Counted from the first letter of the stretch, positions 17,323 through 25,955 are shown. The stretch is DNA of 64,000 nt from Spirulina sp034932185 (GCF_034932185.1 NZ_JAYGHW010000039.1:1-64000); one strand, 5' to 3'. The notes: a model not told the origin generated them from the sequence alone. Numbers and translations: made by a program.

Positions 17323-18597
17323 GTGAGTCCAGAAACCCTCCTTCCCCCTTTGTCCACCGTTGAACCCGCTGCTCCCTTTAGTCCTGCGGATTTTGACCGT
17401 GTGGTGATGACAACCTATAGCCGCTTTCCTATTACCCTGGAGCGCGGGGCTGGCTGTCGGGTTTGGGATACTGAGGGTAAAGTCTATCTTGACTTTGTGG
17501 CGGGGATTGCCACCTGTACCCTGGGTCACGCCCATCCTGTTTTAGTGGAAGCTGTCACTACCCAAATTCAAAAGCTCCATCATGTGTCTAACCTGTACTA
17601 TATCCGGGAGCAAGGGGAATTAGCACAGTGGATTGTCGATCATTCCTGTGGCGATCGCGTCTTCTTTTGTAACTCCGGCGCAGAAGCCAACGAAGGGGCG
17701 ATTAAATTGGCTCGCAAATATGCCCACGATGTCCAAGATATTCAATACCCTGTGATTCTGACGGCAAAGGCCAGCTTCCACGGCCGCACGATGGCGACGA
17801 TCACCGCCACAGGCCAGGAAAAATACCAAAAGGGCTTTGACCCCCTCCTCCCAGGGTTTGAATATGTGGAATATAACGATATTCAGGCGTTGGAAAATGC
17901 GATCGGCGATCTCGATGAAGGCAATCGCCGCGTTGGGGCGATCCTCCTCGAACCTTTACAAGGGGAAGGGGGGGTACGGCCCGGAGAGTTAGAGTATTTC
18001 CTCCGGGTGCGGAAAATTTGTGATGAGAATAATCTGCTGCTGATGCTCGATGAGGTGCAGGTGGGGATGGGCCGCACCGGCAAGCTCTGGGGTTATGAAA
18101 ATCTGGGGATTGAGCCGGATGTGTTCACCAGTGCCAAAGGGTTAGCGGGGGGCATCCCCATTGGGGCTTTAGTTTGTAAGGAATCCTGCAATGTGTTTGG
18201 GCCGGGGAACCATGCCAGCACCTTTGGGGGGAATCCCTTTGCCTGTGCTGCTGGGTTAGCGGTGGCCCACACCATTGAAAAAGAAGGGCTGTTGCAAAAT
18301 GTCCAGGCCCGGGGGGAACAATTGCGCAAACAGTTGCGGGCGATCGCCAACCAATTCCCCAACCTATTCACCGAGGTACGGGGCTGGGGCTTGATCAATG
18401 GTATTGAACTGAGCGCCGAGACGGCCATCACTTCTATTGATGTGGTTAAGGCCGCCATGGAGCGGGGGCTGTTGTTGGTTCCTGCCGGCCCGAAGGTGGT
18501 GCGGTTTGTGCCTCCCTTGATTGTTTCGGCGGCGGAAGTGGATGAAGCGGCGGGGATTTTTGGGGAGGCGATCGGGGCGATCGCTTCCCTGCCTTGA
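17323..18597 (+). CDS. argD: Acetylornithine aminotransferase
   Basis: A PLP enzyme of class III aminotransferases that makes N-acetylornithine in arginine synthesis and may also act on succinyl-diaminopimelate. The N-terminal FVAGIATCTLGHAHPVL, FCNSGAEANEGAIKLARK, DEVQVGMGRTG and SAKGLAGGIPIGA (PLP lysine) are all visible. AGGAG at 17311-17315 lies 7 bases before GTG at 17323 but only 1 base before the ATG at 17317. The GTG is therefore the better start (424 residues). No other arginine gene is near. Confidence 0.95.
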   Translation: MSPETLLPPLSTVEPAAPFSPADFDRVVMTTYSRFPITLERGAGCRVWDTEGKVYLDFVAGIATCTLGHAHPVLVEAVTTQIQKLHHVSNLYYIREQGELAQWIVDHSCGDRVFFCNSGAEANEGAIKLARKYAHDVQDIQYPVILTAKASFHGRTMATITATGQEKYQKGFDPLLPGFEYVEYNDIQALENAIGDLDEGNRRVGAILLEPLQGEGGVRPGELEYFLRVRKICDENNLLLMLDEVQVGMGRTGKLWGYENLGIEPDVFTSAKGLAGGIPIGALVCKESCNVFGPGNHASTFGGNPFACAAGLAVAHTIEKEGLLQNVQARGEQLRKQLRAIANQFPNLFTEVRGWGLINGIELSAETAITSIDVVKAAMERGLLLVPAGPKVVRFVPPLIVSAAEVDEAAGIFGEAIGAIASLP

Positions 18598-18691
18598 TCC
18601 GGAAGGGCCGAAATCTTAATTTTTGGATTGTGGCAATCCTGTATCAATTACCCTTAAAATCGATACAAGACTTAACAATTGGGATCTCTTT

Positions 18692-18964
18692 ATGGCACTC
18701 AACGTTGAAATCTACACTTGGAGCAGTTGCCCGTTCTGTTTGCGAGCCAAAGCTCTCCTCAATCAAAAAGGGGTGGACTATCAGGAATATGTCATTGATG
18801 GGGATGAAACGGCTCGGCAGCAGATGGCACATCGCGCCCATGGCCGTCGTTCTCTGCCGCAAATTTTCATCAATGAGCAACATATTGGTGGCTGTGACGA
18901 TCTCTACGACCTCGAAGCCAGCGGGGAATTGGATCAATATTTAGATGAACGGGCTGCGGCTTAA
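18692..18964 (+). CDS. grxC: Glutaredoxin (GrxC type)
   Basis: A 90-residue dithiol glutaredoxin with active site CPFC (residues 13-16), the cis-proline segment RSLPQIFIN and the glutathione-binding GGCDDL. It reduces disulfides and glutathionylated proteins with glutathione. An upstream in-frame extension to 18623 is not needed; the ATG at 18692 gives the standard length. It lies 94 bases behind argD. The region behind it holds a fold-back element that separates it from a convergent cysteine-rich small gene. Confidence 0.95.
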   Translation: MALNVEIYTWSSCPFCLRAKALLNQKGVDYQEYVIDGDETARQQMAHRAHGRRSLPQIFINEQHIGGCDDLYDLEASGELDQYLDERAAA

Positions 18965-18983
18965 ACCCCATCCGCCAGCAGAA

Positions 18984-19011
18984 GGGGCGAAAACCTTAAA
19001 GTTTTTGCCCC
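18984..19011. repeat. Dispersed GGGGCGAAAA...TTTTTGCCCC fold-back repeat
   Basis: Imperfect copy of the dispersed fold-back, directly behind the glutaredoxin gene, where it could serve as a terminator. Confidence 0.65.
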
Positions 19012-19021
19012 TTTGATCTAG

Positions 19022-19210
19022 CATTCCGCAGGTTGCTCAATCCATGGTGCGTCAGCCGTTAAGCTACGCTTTTGCCTCATCGATTAATCGGTCTAAAGCA
19101 CCCTACGATTCAATTGTAGGGTGCTTTAGACCGGGTTAATGTTGATATTCGTGCTTCAATGGTGTCTGACGCACCGTTCACTCGCATCATTGGCCTTAAC
19201 CTGCGGAATG
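19022..19210. mobile_element. Fold-back (MITE-like) element, copy 1
   Basis: A 189-base non-coding element with 13-base perfect terminal inverted repeats CATTCCGCAGGTT / AACCTGCGGAATG. Inside are a 10-base pair GGTGCGTCAG / CTGACGCACC and a central perfect 18-base stem at 19089-19106 / 19116-19133. It lies between the convergent glutaredoxin and cysteine-rich genes. A second copy is at 58271-58470. No transposase is present in the window and target duplications are not evident. Confidence 0.8.
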
Positions 19211-19214
19211 TGAG

Positions 19215-19379
19215 TTAATTACAAAGACAAGATTTACAATTTTCGCCGTTTTCATCGCAACATTGGCAATAGGGAGCCGATGCCACCGCTGTATTGAAGG
19301 GCGTTCGGCAATAGTTCACCCCAAAAACAGCCATTAACAATAAAAAATTGCTCACCATTTTGAATTGAATCTTCATCAT
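19215..19379 (-). CDS. Small cysteine-rich secreted peptide, unknown function
   Basis: A 54-residue frame starting MMKIQFK. It has a hydrophobic signal-like stretch (FLLLMAVFGV, about 13-22) and a C-terminal cysteine cluster (CQCC...CKSCLC) that places six of its seven cysteines in the last 17 residues. The spacing suggests metal or Fe-S binding, but it matches no metallothionein or ferredoxin pattern I know. Upstream, 7 bases from the first ATG, is a perfect 7-5-7 palindrome that could be an operator. The stop codon lies 5 bases from the end of the fold-back element. The gene has not been matched to any family. Confidence 0.6.
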   Translation of the reverse strand: MMKIQFKMVSNFLLLMAVFGVNYCRTPFNTAVASAPYCQCCDENGENCKSCLCN

Positions 19380-19385
19380 GCACCC

Positions 19386-19404
19386 AGACGATTGATTATC
19401 GTCT
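19386..19404. promoter_or_regulatory. Palindrome before the cysteine-rich small gene
   Basis: AGACGAT-TGATT-ATCGTCT, a perfect 7-base inverted repeat ending 6 bases upstream of the ATG at 19379. It could be an operator or an RNA hairpin in the leader. Confidence 0.5.
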
Positions 19405-19475
19405 AAGATACTTTGTCCTCAACGTTTGGGGATGGGGGGTGAGACAGGGGGATCCCCCCTGTTTCTACGGTATTT

Positions 19476-20747
19476 TTAGGCTAGGGAGAGGCGATTCTCC
19501 GATGGAGATGCAACACCAACGCTCCCTTTCACCCCCCAAACCTGGACAACACCGTCAAGATTGCCACTGACAATGGCATGATCATTGTGGGCAGCAATCA
19601 GGGCAACGACGGACTTTTTCGGCCCCAAGATCGTATGTTGAAGCTTCTTGGTACGAAAATCCCAAATATTAATCGCTCCATCCGCACTACCACTGATCAT
19701 TGTTTTGCCATCCTGGCTAAAATGGACAGCATTCACCCCCTGAAGATGTCCAATAAAGCGGTGTTCTAGCCTTTGGGTTTTCAAATCCCACAAAATAATC
19801 GTTTTATCTGTACTACTACTGATTAAATAGGGTTGCTGGGGATGCCAAGCTAAACCCGTCACCATCTGTAAATGACCCTGTAAGGTAAACACGGGTTGGC
19901 CACTGGCCATTTCCCAGATGATCACCACGCCATCGCCGCTACCGCTGGCCACAAAACGGCCATCGGGACTATGGGCTAGGGCTTGGATTACGCTCCGTTG
20001 ACCTGTTAGGGTTTGTTGAACTTGGCCGGTGGTGAGATCCCAACAGGTTAAACTGCCATCTACGCCGCCACTGATCAGACTGGTTCCGCTGGGGCTGAGG
20101 GTGAGGGCTTTGACAAAACTGTGGGGGGTGGTGAGGATGCGTTGCAGTTGGGGACGGGTGAGATCCCAGAGTTTGATGGTGCGATCCATGCTGCCACTGA
20201 TCAGGATTTTACCATCGGAGCTAAGGGCGATCGCCGATACCCAATCAGAATGTCCTAAAAGCGTATGGCGCAATTCCCCCCCCGGTAAATCCCACAGCTT
20301 AATCGTTTTATCTAAACTGCTACTGATCAGGGTGTGGCCGTCGGGACTGAGGGCGAGGGCGGTAATCGGTTGGGGATGGGCGGGAATGGTGAGGAGGGGA
20401 CTGAACAGGGGCCAGGGATTGAACGATCGCAGGGCATAGAGGGTTTTGACAAAGTTGCGATCGCGCTCTAGGGTATCGTGAATCGTTGCCGCCCAGCGTT
20501 GCAACAGTTGGTAGGCTGTCCATTGCACCAGGGGATGATGATCCGATAACCCCTGCACCACCAAGGCTAACCCCTCCTCGCCATAGTTCATCGCTTCGGT
20601 GAGGGCGGCACGCCGGATCACTTCCTGGGGACTACAGAGGCGCGTTTTCACCCCAGCTAATCCCCCCAACACTAACCCTGCTGGGGGGAGGCTATGGCCC
20701 CCTAAAACCAGATCATGATGTTCAGGTTGATGGTGGGATTGATTCAT
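19476..20747 (-). CDS. WD40-repeat protein with helical N-terminal domain
   Basis: A 423-residue protein. Residues 40-110 are helical with HEAT-like spacing (RRAALTEAMNYGEEG, HHPLVQWTAYQLLQRW). Seven WD40 units follow, each ending in a KLWDL-like motif (KLWDL twice, CWDLT, IWEMA, LWDLK, IWDFR, VWGVK), enough for one complete seven-bladed propeller. Such proteins act as scaffolds; no enzymatic domain is attached. The ATG at 20747 is preferred because a longer frame to 20849 would read through the heptamer tandem repeat. Confidence 0.88.
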   Translation of the reverse strand: MNQSHHQPEHHDLVLGGHSLPPAGLVLGGLAGVKTRLCSPQEVIRRAALTEAMNYGEEGLALVVQGLSDHHPLVQWTAYQLLQRWAATIHDTLERDRNFVKTLYALRSFNPWPLFSPLLTIPAHPQPITALALSPDGHTLISSSLDKTIKLWDLPGGELRHTLLGHSDWVSAIALSSDGKILISGSMDRTIKLWDLTRPQLQRILTTPHSFVKALTLSPSGTSLISGGVDGSLTCWDLTTGQVQQTLTGQRSVIQALAHSPDGRFVASGSGDGVVIIWEMASGQPVFTLQGHLQMVTGLAWHPQQPYLISSSTDKTIILWDLKTQRLEHRFIGHLQGVNAVHFSQDGKTMISGSADGAINIWDFRTKKLQHTILGPKKSVVALIAAHNDHAIVSGNLDGVVQVWGVKGSVGVASPSENRLSLA

Positions 20748-20760
20748 GACGGGGCTGATG

Positions 20761-20800
20761 GAGTGGGAAGTGGGGAGTGGGAAGTGGGAAGTGGGGAAGT
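20761..20800. repeat. Heptamer tandem repeat (GTGGGAA-type)
   Basis: About five imperfect units of the same heptamer family as at 6438, on the opposite strand, directly upstream of the WD40 gene. Confidence 0.8.
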
Positions 20801-20955
20801 TTGGGTAACTTAAGGCTGGGGGACTGGGGTTTGATTTATCTTCACACACCTTGCGGCGGGCTGTGTAGGGTTGGCGTTAATCTCGTGAGACTGCAACAAT
20901 TTTGGCCCTGGGGCCGTCACCATCGGCCTGTGGTGATTGATTTTGGAATTTTGCT

Positions 20956-22791
20956 ATGAAATTGGCTTGGTCGGCATTGTTAATTCCCCTCGGTGTGATT
21001 TGCGCTGATCCGGCGATCGCCGAAATCCTGATCACCCCCCAGGAAGATCCTTCGGAAATCACCACTTTGGCCTTGGGGACACCGACGGCATTACCCCCGA
21101 CGGTGTTTGCGGTGGGGGAACCTTTACCCAGCGCCCCGGAACCCATAGAGGTGACTCAATCCCTTGAGACTGATTCCATCGGGATTGATCCCGATGATGC
21201 CCTAGGGACTCCTCCCCTTGCCTTGGAGCTTGAGCCTGTGGCCCCTGCACCCTTGATCGCCCGTGAGCCGGATCTCGTCGTTGATAGCGAGCCAGAACCC
21301 CCCGCTCCCACCGTTGCCGAAGAAACAGAAACTGATCCCGAAACACTCAATTTCCCCGATAAAGCCCCCTCTGGTTTTGGTGAAATGGGCTTTGGTCGGC
21401 TCCAGTTTACCCCGGAACAGGCGGCGCGAAATGCGTTGTTAATCCAGGGCGATCGCGCCCTTCTCGATGGCGATACCCTCACCGCCATCAGCTTGTATCA
21501 GGAAGCGAAAACCCCCTTTGCACTAGAACAGGAAGGGTCAGCCCTACCCCCCGCCCCTCTTTATGATCCGGCAGGCTTGGCCCCCAATGCAGCGGTCTTT
21601 TGGCGACATCATCAGGAAGGGGTGGCCAGCAATCTCAACAGTAAAATTTTCGGGCCGCTGGATATGCTGATCGAAACCCAGCCGGAATTTATCCCTGCCT
21701 ATCTCAGCTATGCCGAGCAACTCCAAACCCGCAACCAAAACGAAAAAGCACTGGAGATTCTCACCCAAGCCGTCAGTCGCTACCCCAATCAACCGGATTT
21801 AATCACCACCACCATTGCGGCCCAAAGTGAAGCCAATCAATGGCTAGAGGCTTCCCTCTTGGCGCGACAGTTTGCCCTGTTAAACCCGGAACATCCCGAA
21901 GCCGCCGCTTTCAACGTTCAGGCTGATGAACTGTTTGAGCGCTATGAACGCCGGTTGCGGGGGCAAATTCGGGGGAATGCGATCGCCAATATCCTCACCG
22001 GCATTGCGGGGTTTGCCCTGTTCGGCAATATTTTCGGCCCCATCTCAGCGGTGGAAACGACGATCATGATGTTGGAGGGGGAAGAGCGGATCGGGACGCG
22101 CATTGCGGATCGGGTGAAAGAAGCTGCGCCCATGGTAGAAGATGCAATGCTGCTGAGTTATGTGGATGAAATGGGGCAGCGGTTAGCCCGTACCACCGGC
22201 CGGGATGAGTTTACCTATGAATTCAATATCATCATGGATGATAGTTTGAATGCCTTTGCTCTACCGGGGGGCAAAATTTTCATTAATGCGGGGGCGATTG
22301 TGGAAACCAATTCTGAGGCGGAATTAGCGGGGTTAATTGCCCATGAAATTGCCCATTCTGCCCTTTCCCACGGCTTCCAATTGGTGACGCGGGGGCAGTT
22401 CACCGCTAACTTAGCCCAGTATGTCCCCTTTGGCGGTTTGGCGACGAATTTATTGGTGTTTAGTTATAGTCGGGGCATGGAGCGGGAAGCCGATCGCTTT
22501 GGAACACGGATGCTGGCCACCAATGGTTATGCGGCGGATGGGGTGCGCAATTTAATGCAAACATTGGCGGATCAGAAAAAGCGCAGCGGCCCCCCGGCTT
22601 GGCTTTCAACGCACCCGGATACGAGCGATCGCGTTCAATATTTAGAGGGCTATATCCTTGAAAATGGCTTTAACCGCTACAACTTTGAAGGGGTGGAACG
22701 TCATACGCGAATGCGGGAAAGGGCGCAGGAGTTAATTAACATCTATCGCCGCAGTGCGGATTATCAAGAACGCCGCCGTCGTCGTCTTTAA
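20956..22791 (+). CDS. M48 family zinc metalloprotease with TPR-like region
   Basis: A 611-residue exported protease. The signal peptide is residues 1-22 (SALLIPLGVICADPAIA). An acidic, proline-rich stretch follows to about 130, then helical repeats around 145-330 (QGDRALLDGDTLTAISLY, SYAEQLQTRNQNEKALEILTQAV). The M48 domain has HEIAH near 455 and the second ligand region SRGMEREADRFG near 500. It resembles the BepA/YfgC family of periplasmic proteases that care for outer-membrane protein assembly, though here the TPR part precedes the protease domain instead of following it. No partner gene is adjacent. Confidence 0.9.
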   Translation: MKLAWSALLIPLGVICADPAIAEILITPQEDPSEITTLALGTPTALPPTVFAVGEPLPSAPEPIEVTQSLETDSIGIDPDDALGTPPLALELEPVAPAPLIAREPDLVVDSEPEPPAPTVAEETETDPETLNFPDKAPSGFGEMGFGRLQFTPEQAARNALLIQGDRALLDGDTLTAISLYQEAKTPFALEQEGSALPPAPLYDPAGLAPNAAVFWRHHQEGVASNLNSKIFGPLDMLIETQPEFIPAYLSYAEQLQTRNQNEKALEILTQAVSRYPNQPDLITTTIAAQSEANQWLEASLLARQFALLNPEHPEAAAFNVQADELFERYERRLRGQIRGNAIANILTGIAGFALFGNIFGPISAVETTIMMLEGEERIGTRIADRVKEAAPMVEDAMLLSYVDEMGQRLARTTGRDEFTYEFNIIMDDSLNAFALPGGKIFINAGAIVETNSEAELAGLIAHEIAHSALSHGFQLVTRGQFTANLAQYVPFGGLATNLLVFSYSRGMEREADRFGTRMLATNGYAADGVRNLMQTLADQKKRSGPPAWLSTHPDTSDRVQYLEGYILENGFNRYNFEGVERHTRMRERAQELINIYRRSADYQERRRRRL

Positions 22792-22802
22792 GGGGATTTT
22801 GC

Positions 22803-22845
22803 CCCCTCACCCTAAATCCCTCTCCCAGGGAGGGAGAGGGACTTT
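22803..22845. repeat. Dispersed CCCTCTCCC/GGGAGAGGG fold-back repeat
   Basis: Second copy, between convergent genes, followed at 22863-22880 by a half copy of the GGGGCGAAAA family. Confidence 0.8.
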
Positions 22846-22879
22846 AAACAAGATTCCCCTTCAGAAAAATTTTTCGCCC

Positions 22880-23476
22880 CTACGGGTTTTGATGTTGCCA
22901 AAATTCAACAATGCTATGACCCAATTCGTTGAGCATTTCATGGAGCAGAGGCAAACTTAAACCAATCACATTACTATGGCAGCCTTCTAACCTTTCCACA
23001 AATAGCCCCCCCTGGCCATCGATGGCAAAACAACCGGCACAATTCATCGGCTCCCCGGTATCCACATAGGCTTCAATAATTTGATCACTAATCGGGGCAA
23101 ACTTCACCCCCGTGATCCCACAACGGATCACGGATTTACCCGTTGCGGTATCAAAGAGGGCATGGCCGGTATAAAGCTGGCCCACTTGGCCGCGCATTTG
23201 TTGCCAACGGGCGATCGCCTCTTCCCGATTGGCCGGTTTGCCATGGATTTCTCCCCCCAAGGCCAGCACTGAATCACAGCCCAACACCAAGGCCTGGGGA
23301 TAACGGGGAAGCACCTGCTCCGCCTTACAGCGGGCCAAGGTATTCACCAACGCCACCGGGTCGTTCAATGGCACCAAAGATTCATCAAAACCACTCTTAA
23401 CGGCGATCGCCTCAATCCCCGCCTGAGCTAACAATTGTTTCCGAGCTATCGAAGCCGAAGCCAAAATAAAATCCAT
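22880..23476 (-). CDS. maf: Maf-type nucleoside triphosphate pyrophosphatase
   Basis: A 198-residue Maf protein that hydrolyses non-canonical or modified nucleotides such as dTTP/UTP or m7GTP analogues. The signature ILASASIARKQLLAQAG at the N terminus, KSGFDES, VLGCDSVLAL and the CAGCFAIDGQGGLFVERL stretch are typical. Length is normal. It lies between a heptamer array upstream and the end of the M48 gene region, with no functional link to neighbours. Confidence 0.92.
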   Translation of the reverse strand: MDFILASASIARKQLLAQAGIEAIAVKSGFDESLVPLNDPVALVNTLARCKAEQVLPRYPQALVLGCDSVLALGGEIHGKPANREEAIARWQQMRGQVGQLYTGHALFDTATGKSVIRCGITGVKFAPISDQIIEAYVDTGEPMNCAGCFAIDGQGGLFVERLEGCHSNVIGLSLPLLHEMLNELGHSIVEFWQHQNP

Positions 23477-23535
23477 CTTCCTACTTCCTACTTCCTACTT
23501 TCTACTTCTTACTTCTTACTTCCTACTTTCTACTC
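23477..23535. repeat. Heptamer tandem repeat (CTTCCTA and variants)
   Basis: About eight units of CTTCCTA/CTTTCTA/CTTCTTA between maf and the S4 gene. It is imperfect and so older than the array at 6438. It slightly overlaps the last codons of the S4 gene. Confidence 0.85.
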
Positions 23536-23778
23536 CCCCAACTCCACCCCATAGGTGCGCCCCGCAAACGTAACGCGATCGCCCGTCACCAACTTTTTCC
23601 CCCTGCGTGTTTCCACCTCCCCATTCACCAACACCTCCCCATTTTGAATGATCAGCTTGGCCTCGCCGCCGGTTTGGGTGATGCCTTGCCATTTGAGGAA
23701 TTGATCGAGCTTAATGGTGGGGACGGGGGGGGTCATGGGCGATCGCCAAACATTCAAAAACATTCCCCATTGTGCCAT
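23530..23778 (-). CDS. S4-domain RNA-binding protein (YbcJ-like)
   Basis: An S4 fold of about 68 residues: IKLDQFLKWQGITQTGGEAK, NGEVLVNGEVETRRGKKL and GDRVTF. YbcJ-type proteins bind RNA and are linked loosely to ribosome function. The first ATG at 23778 is only 6 bases behind the stop of the Crp-family gene, arguing for one transcript and this start (82 residues). The internal ATG at 23736 would give a core-only protein of 68 residues and is a fair alternative. Confidence 0.8.
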   Translation of the reverse strand: MAQWGMFLNVWRSPMTPPVPTIKLDQFLKWQGITQTGGEAKLIIQNGEVLVNGEVETRRGKKLVTGDRVTFAGRTYGVELGE

Positions 23779-23784
23779 AGGGGA

Positions 23785-24567
23785 TCAACGCAAGGGCCAC
23801 CAAGCCACCTTATCCCGCGTTGCGCTGTAAACTTCCTTTAAGCCGTTGGGATTCACCACATACACCCCATCCTCACTGGTGGCATTTTTCGGCGGTTTCG
23901 CCAAATAACCCTGTTGCAATAATCCCTTAAGCACCTGCTCCACGGTGCGGGGGTTGAGTTGGCAGGCGCGGGCGATCACATCAATGGGCAGGTCGAAATG
24001 ATAGAGGCCGTCCCCTTGGGGTTGGTTGCCCAGTTCCCGCTCTTGGTAGATTAGGCCCCGCAAGAGGGCGGCGACGGCTTGGGGGGGGTAGGTGCTGCAA
24101 TTGAGCAGATGGTATTGAAATTTGGTGCGTAATTCAAATAGAAACTGATAGCGATCGCGCCAGGCCGCATCCTCCTGATAGAGAGCTTCTAGGGCCGCCA
24201 AGGGCAATTTGACAACTTGGGTGGTTTTATAGGCTTCCACCAAACTCGGAAAGGCCCGTGCTGCTTGGCCATGGCCTAACAGGAGGTTCCGCATCCCAAA
24301 ACAGCTACCGGGATAAGTGAGGGCCACAATGCGATCAAGGGGCGCACTGCGGGCAATGACCAGGCCCTCATTAAGGATGACGTAGAGGGCATCTAGATAT
24401 TCATCGGGGAGAAAGGCGGTATAGACGGGGCGGTTGGAAAAGAGGGTTTCCAAGGTGAGGGAATCCGGCGGGAAATAACGGGCTAGGGTATCGACGGCCA
24501 TGCCCCGAAAGAGAAAGGTTTGTTCACAGAGGGCGGTGAGGAGATTGGGGGGGGGAGTTTTCGGCAT
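23785..24567 (-). CDS. Crp/Fnr-family regulator, CysR-like by context
   Basis: A 260-residue protein with a cyclic-nucleotide-binding-like jelly roll (about 20-150; DALYVILNEGLVIA, TYPGSCFGMRN) and a C-terminal winged helix (DLPIDVIARACQLNPRTVEQ, near 205). The cyclic-nucleotide phosphate-binding residues are not obvious. It is divergent from sbpA. In Synechococcus elongatus a Crp-family gene, cysR, lies within the sulfate transport cluster, so control of sulfate uptake is the likely role. The ATG at 24567 has GGAGG 9 bases upstream; the longer frame to 24600 has none. Confidence 0.85.
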   Translation of the reverse strand: MPKTPPPNLLTALCEQTFLFRGMAVDTLARYFPPDSLTLETLFSNRPVYTAFLPDEYLDALYVILNEGLVIARSAPLDRIVALTYPGSCFGMRNLLLGHGQAARAFPSLVEAYKTTQVVKLPLAALEALYQEDAAWRDRYQFLFELRTKFQYHLLNCSTYPPQAVAALLRGLIYQERELGNQPQGDGLYHFDLPIDVIARACQLNPRTVEQVLKGLLQQGYLAKPPKNATSEDGVYVVNPNGLKEVYSATRDKVAWWPLR

Positions 24568-24658
24568 GGGGATTCCTCCAGGGGCGATCGCTCTTTCCAT
24601 GATCCCACAGCCGTCCAGAGGGTCGAAAAAAATTAAATTCGATTTGTATTTACATTTA

Positions 24659-24689
24659 GTCTGTATTCAAATACAATCAGAATACAGAC
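24659..24689. promoter_or_regulatory. Candidate sulfur-regulator operator (10-11-10 palindrome)
   Basis: GTCTGTATTC ... GAATACAGAC, perfect over 10 bases with an 11-base spacer, nested with TGTATT-CA-AATACA. It ends 23 bases before the sbpA ATG and lies in the divergent promoter region with the Crp-family gene. Confidence 0.6.
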
Positions 24690-24712
24690 CCAAAGAATTC
24701 AGGATTTCAGCC

Positions 24713-25783
24713 ATGACTATGATCCGCCGCCGTTCCCTTGCCCTCGGTTTTGCCGCCCTCTGCCTGAGTGCGATCGCCGCCTGCGCCTCCACATCCACCC
24801 CCCCCACATCCAACGCCAGCGATAGCGACAGCGCCACCCCCGAAACCGTCGAATTAACCCTCGTTTCCTACGCCGTCACCGAGGGAGCCTACCAAAACAT
24901 CATTCCCAAGTTCGCTGAATACTGGAAAGAAAAAACGGGTCAAACGGTAATTTTTGACCAAAGCTACGGCGGTTCCGGCTCCCAAACCCGCGCCGTCATT
25001 GATGGCTTAGAAGCGGATGTGGTGGCGCTGGCGATCGCCCTCGATACCCAAGAAATTGAAAAGGCCGGCCTGATCGAACCCGGTTGGGAAAAAGAAGTCC
25101 CCACGGGCGACGGCATCGTTCACCGCTCCGTTGCAGCCCTCGTCACCCGTGAAGGCGGCCCCACGGTGAAAGGTTGGGAAGATTTAGCCAAAGGCGATGT
25201 AGAAATCATCACCGCCAACCCCAAAACCTCCGGTGGCGCGAGATGGAATTACCTCGTTCTCTGGGGAGCCTTAACCGAATCTGGTCGCACGGATGCAGAA
25301 GCAGAAAAATTCGTCACCGATGTCTTCCGCCATGTACCAATTTTGCCGAAAAATGCCCGTGAAGCCACGGATGTTTTCTATCAACAGCAACAAGGCGATG
25401 TATTAATTAACTATGAAAACGAGGTGATTTTAGCCGCCCAACAGGGCAAAGTTCAACCCTACGTTATCCCCACAGATTACAATATTTCTATTGATAATCC
25501 TGTAGCTGTTGTTGATAAAAATGTCGATGCAAAAGGGACAAGAGAAGTAGCAGAAGCATTCGTTGAATTTTTATTCACACCGGCAGCCCAAGAGGAATTT
25601 GCTAAAGTGGGTTTCCGTCCCGTTGATCCCGATGTTGCCGCTAAATATGCCTCGCAATTCCCTGAAATTGACAACCTGTTTACCGTTGATGATTTAGGGG
25701 GCTGGGCAGCAATTCAAGCCAAGTTCTTCGATGATGGCGCAGCTTTTGATAAAATGCTTGCCAAAATTGGCCAGGGTCAATAA
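24713..25783 (+). CDS. sbpA: Periplasmic sulfate-binding lipoprotein
   Basis: A 356-residue substrate-binding protein of the sulfate ABC importer. The N terminus RRRSLALGFAALCLSAIAAC ends in a lipobox, so the mature protein is anchored through that cysteine. VSYAVTEGAYQNIIPKF near residue 45 and SYGGSGSQTRAV near 80 are the sulfate-binding family signatures, and PKTSGGARWNYL is also present. The ATG at 24713 has AGGA upstream and gives the right signal peptide; a longer frame to 24500 would overlap the divergent regulator. It leads the sulfate cluster. Confidence 0.96.
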   Translation: MTMIRRRSLALGFAALCLSAIAACASTSTPPTSNASDSDSATPETVELTLVSYAVTEGAYQNIIPKFAEYWKEKTGQTVIFDQSYGGSGSQTRAVIDGLEADVVALAIALDTQEIEKAGLIEPGWEKEVPTGDGIVHRSVAALVTREGGPTVKGWEDLAKGDVEIITANPKTSGGARWNYLVLWGALTESGRTDAEAEKFVTDVFRHVPILPKNAREATDVFYQQQQGDVLINYENEVILAAQQGKVQPYVIPTDYNISIDNPVAVVDKNVDAKGTREVAEAFVEFLFTPAAQEEFAKVGFRPVDPDVAAKYASQFPEIDNLFTVDDLGGWAAIQAKFFDDGAAFDKMLAKIGQGQ

Positions 25784-25792
25784 GTTTTGAAT

Positions 25793-25930
25793 GAGAAACC
25801 GGGTTGTTGAAGGTTTTAGACTAACGGCTAAATTCTTACCAAAAACCCGGTTTCTAAGCTGAAATCAGAAACCGGGTTTTTAATCAAACTTAATCCAACA
25901 AGCTAATGTCTCTCGCAACCCGGTTTCTTA
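25793..25930. repeat. Cluster of GAAACCGGGTTTC motifs, alternating orientation
   Basis: Four copies of the GAAACCGGGTT word in alternating orientation between sbpA and cysT. The middle two pair as AAACCCGGTTTCT / AGAAACCGGGTTT. Such a hairpin could lower downstream expression relative to the binding protein. Single palindromic copies also lie at 36984 and 37032. Confidence 0.8.
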
Positions 25931-25955
25931 GCTCACTTATCAATTTTTACTCACC

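Noticed and set aside
19022..19210. Riboswitch or small RNA in front of the cysteine-rich gene
   Set aside because: The structure is explained by a fold-back element that recurs at 58271 between other genes, and it lies at gene 3' ends.
24500..24712. Long N-terminal extension of the sulfate-binding protein
   Set aside because: It would overlap the divergent regulator and bury the lipoprotein signal; the ATG at 24713 has a ribosome site and a correct signal peptide.
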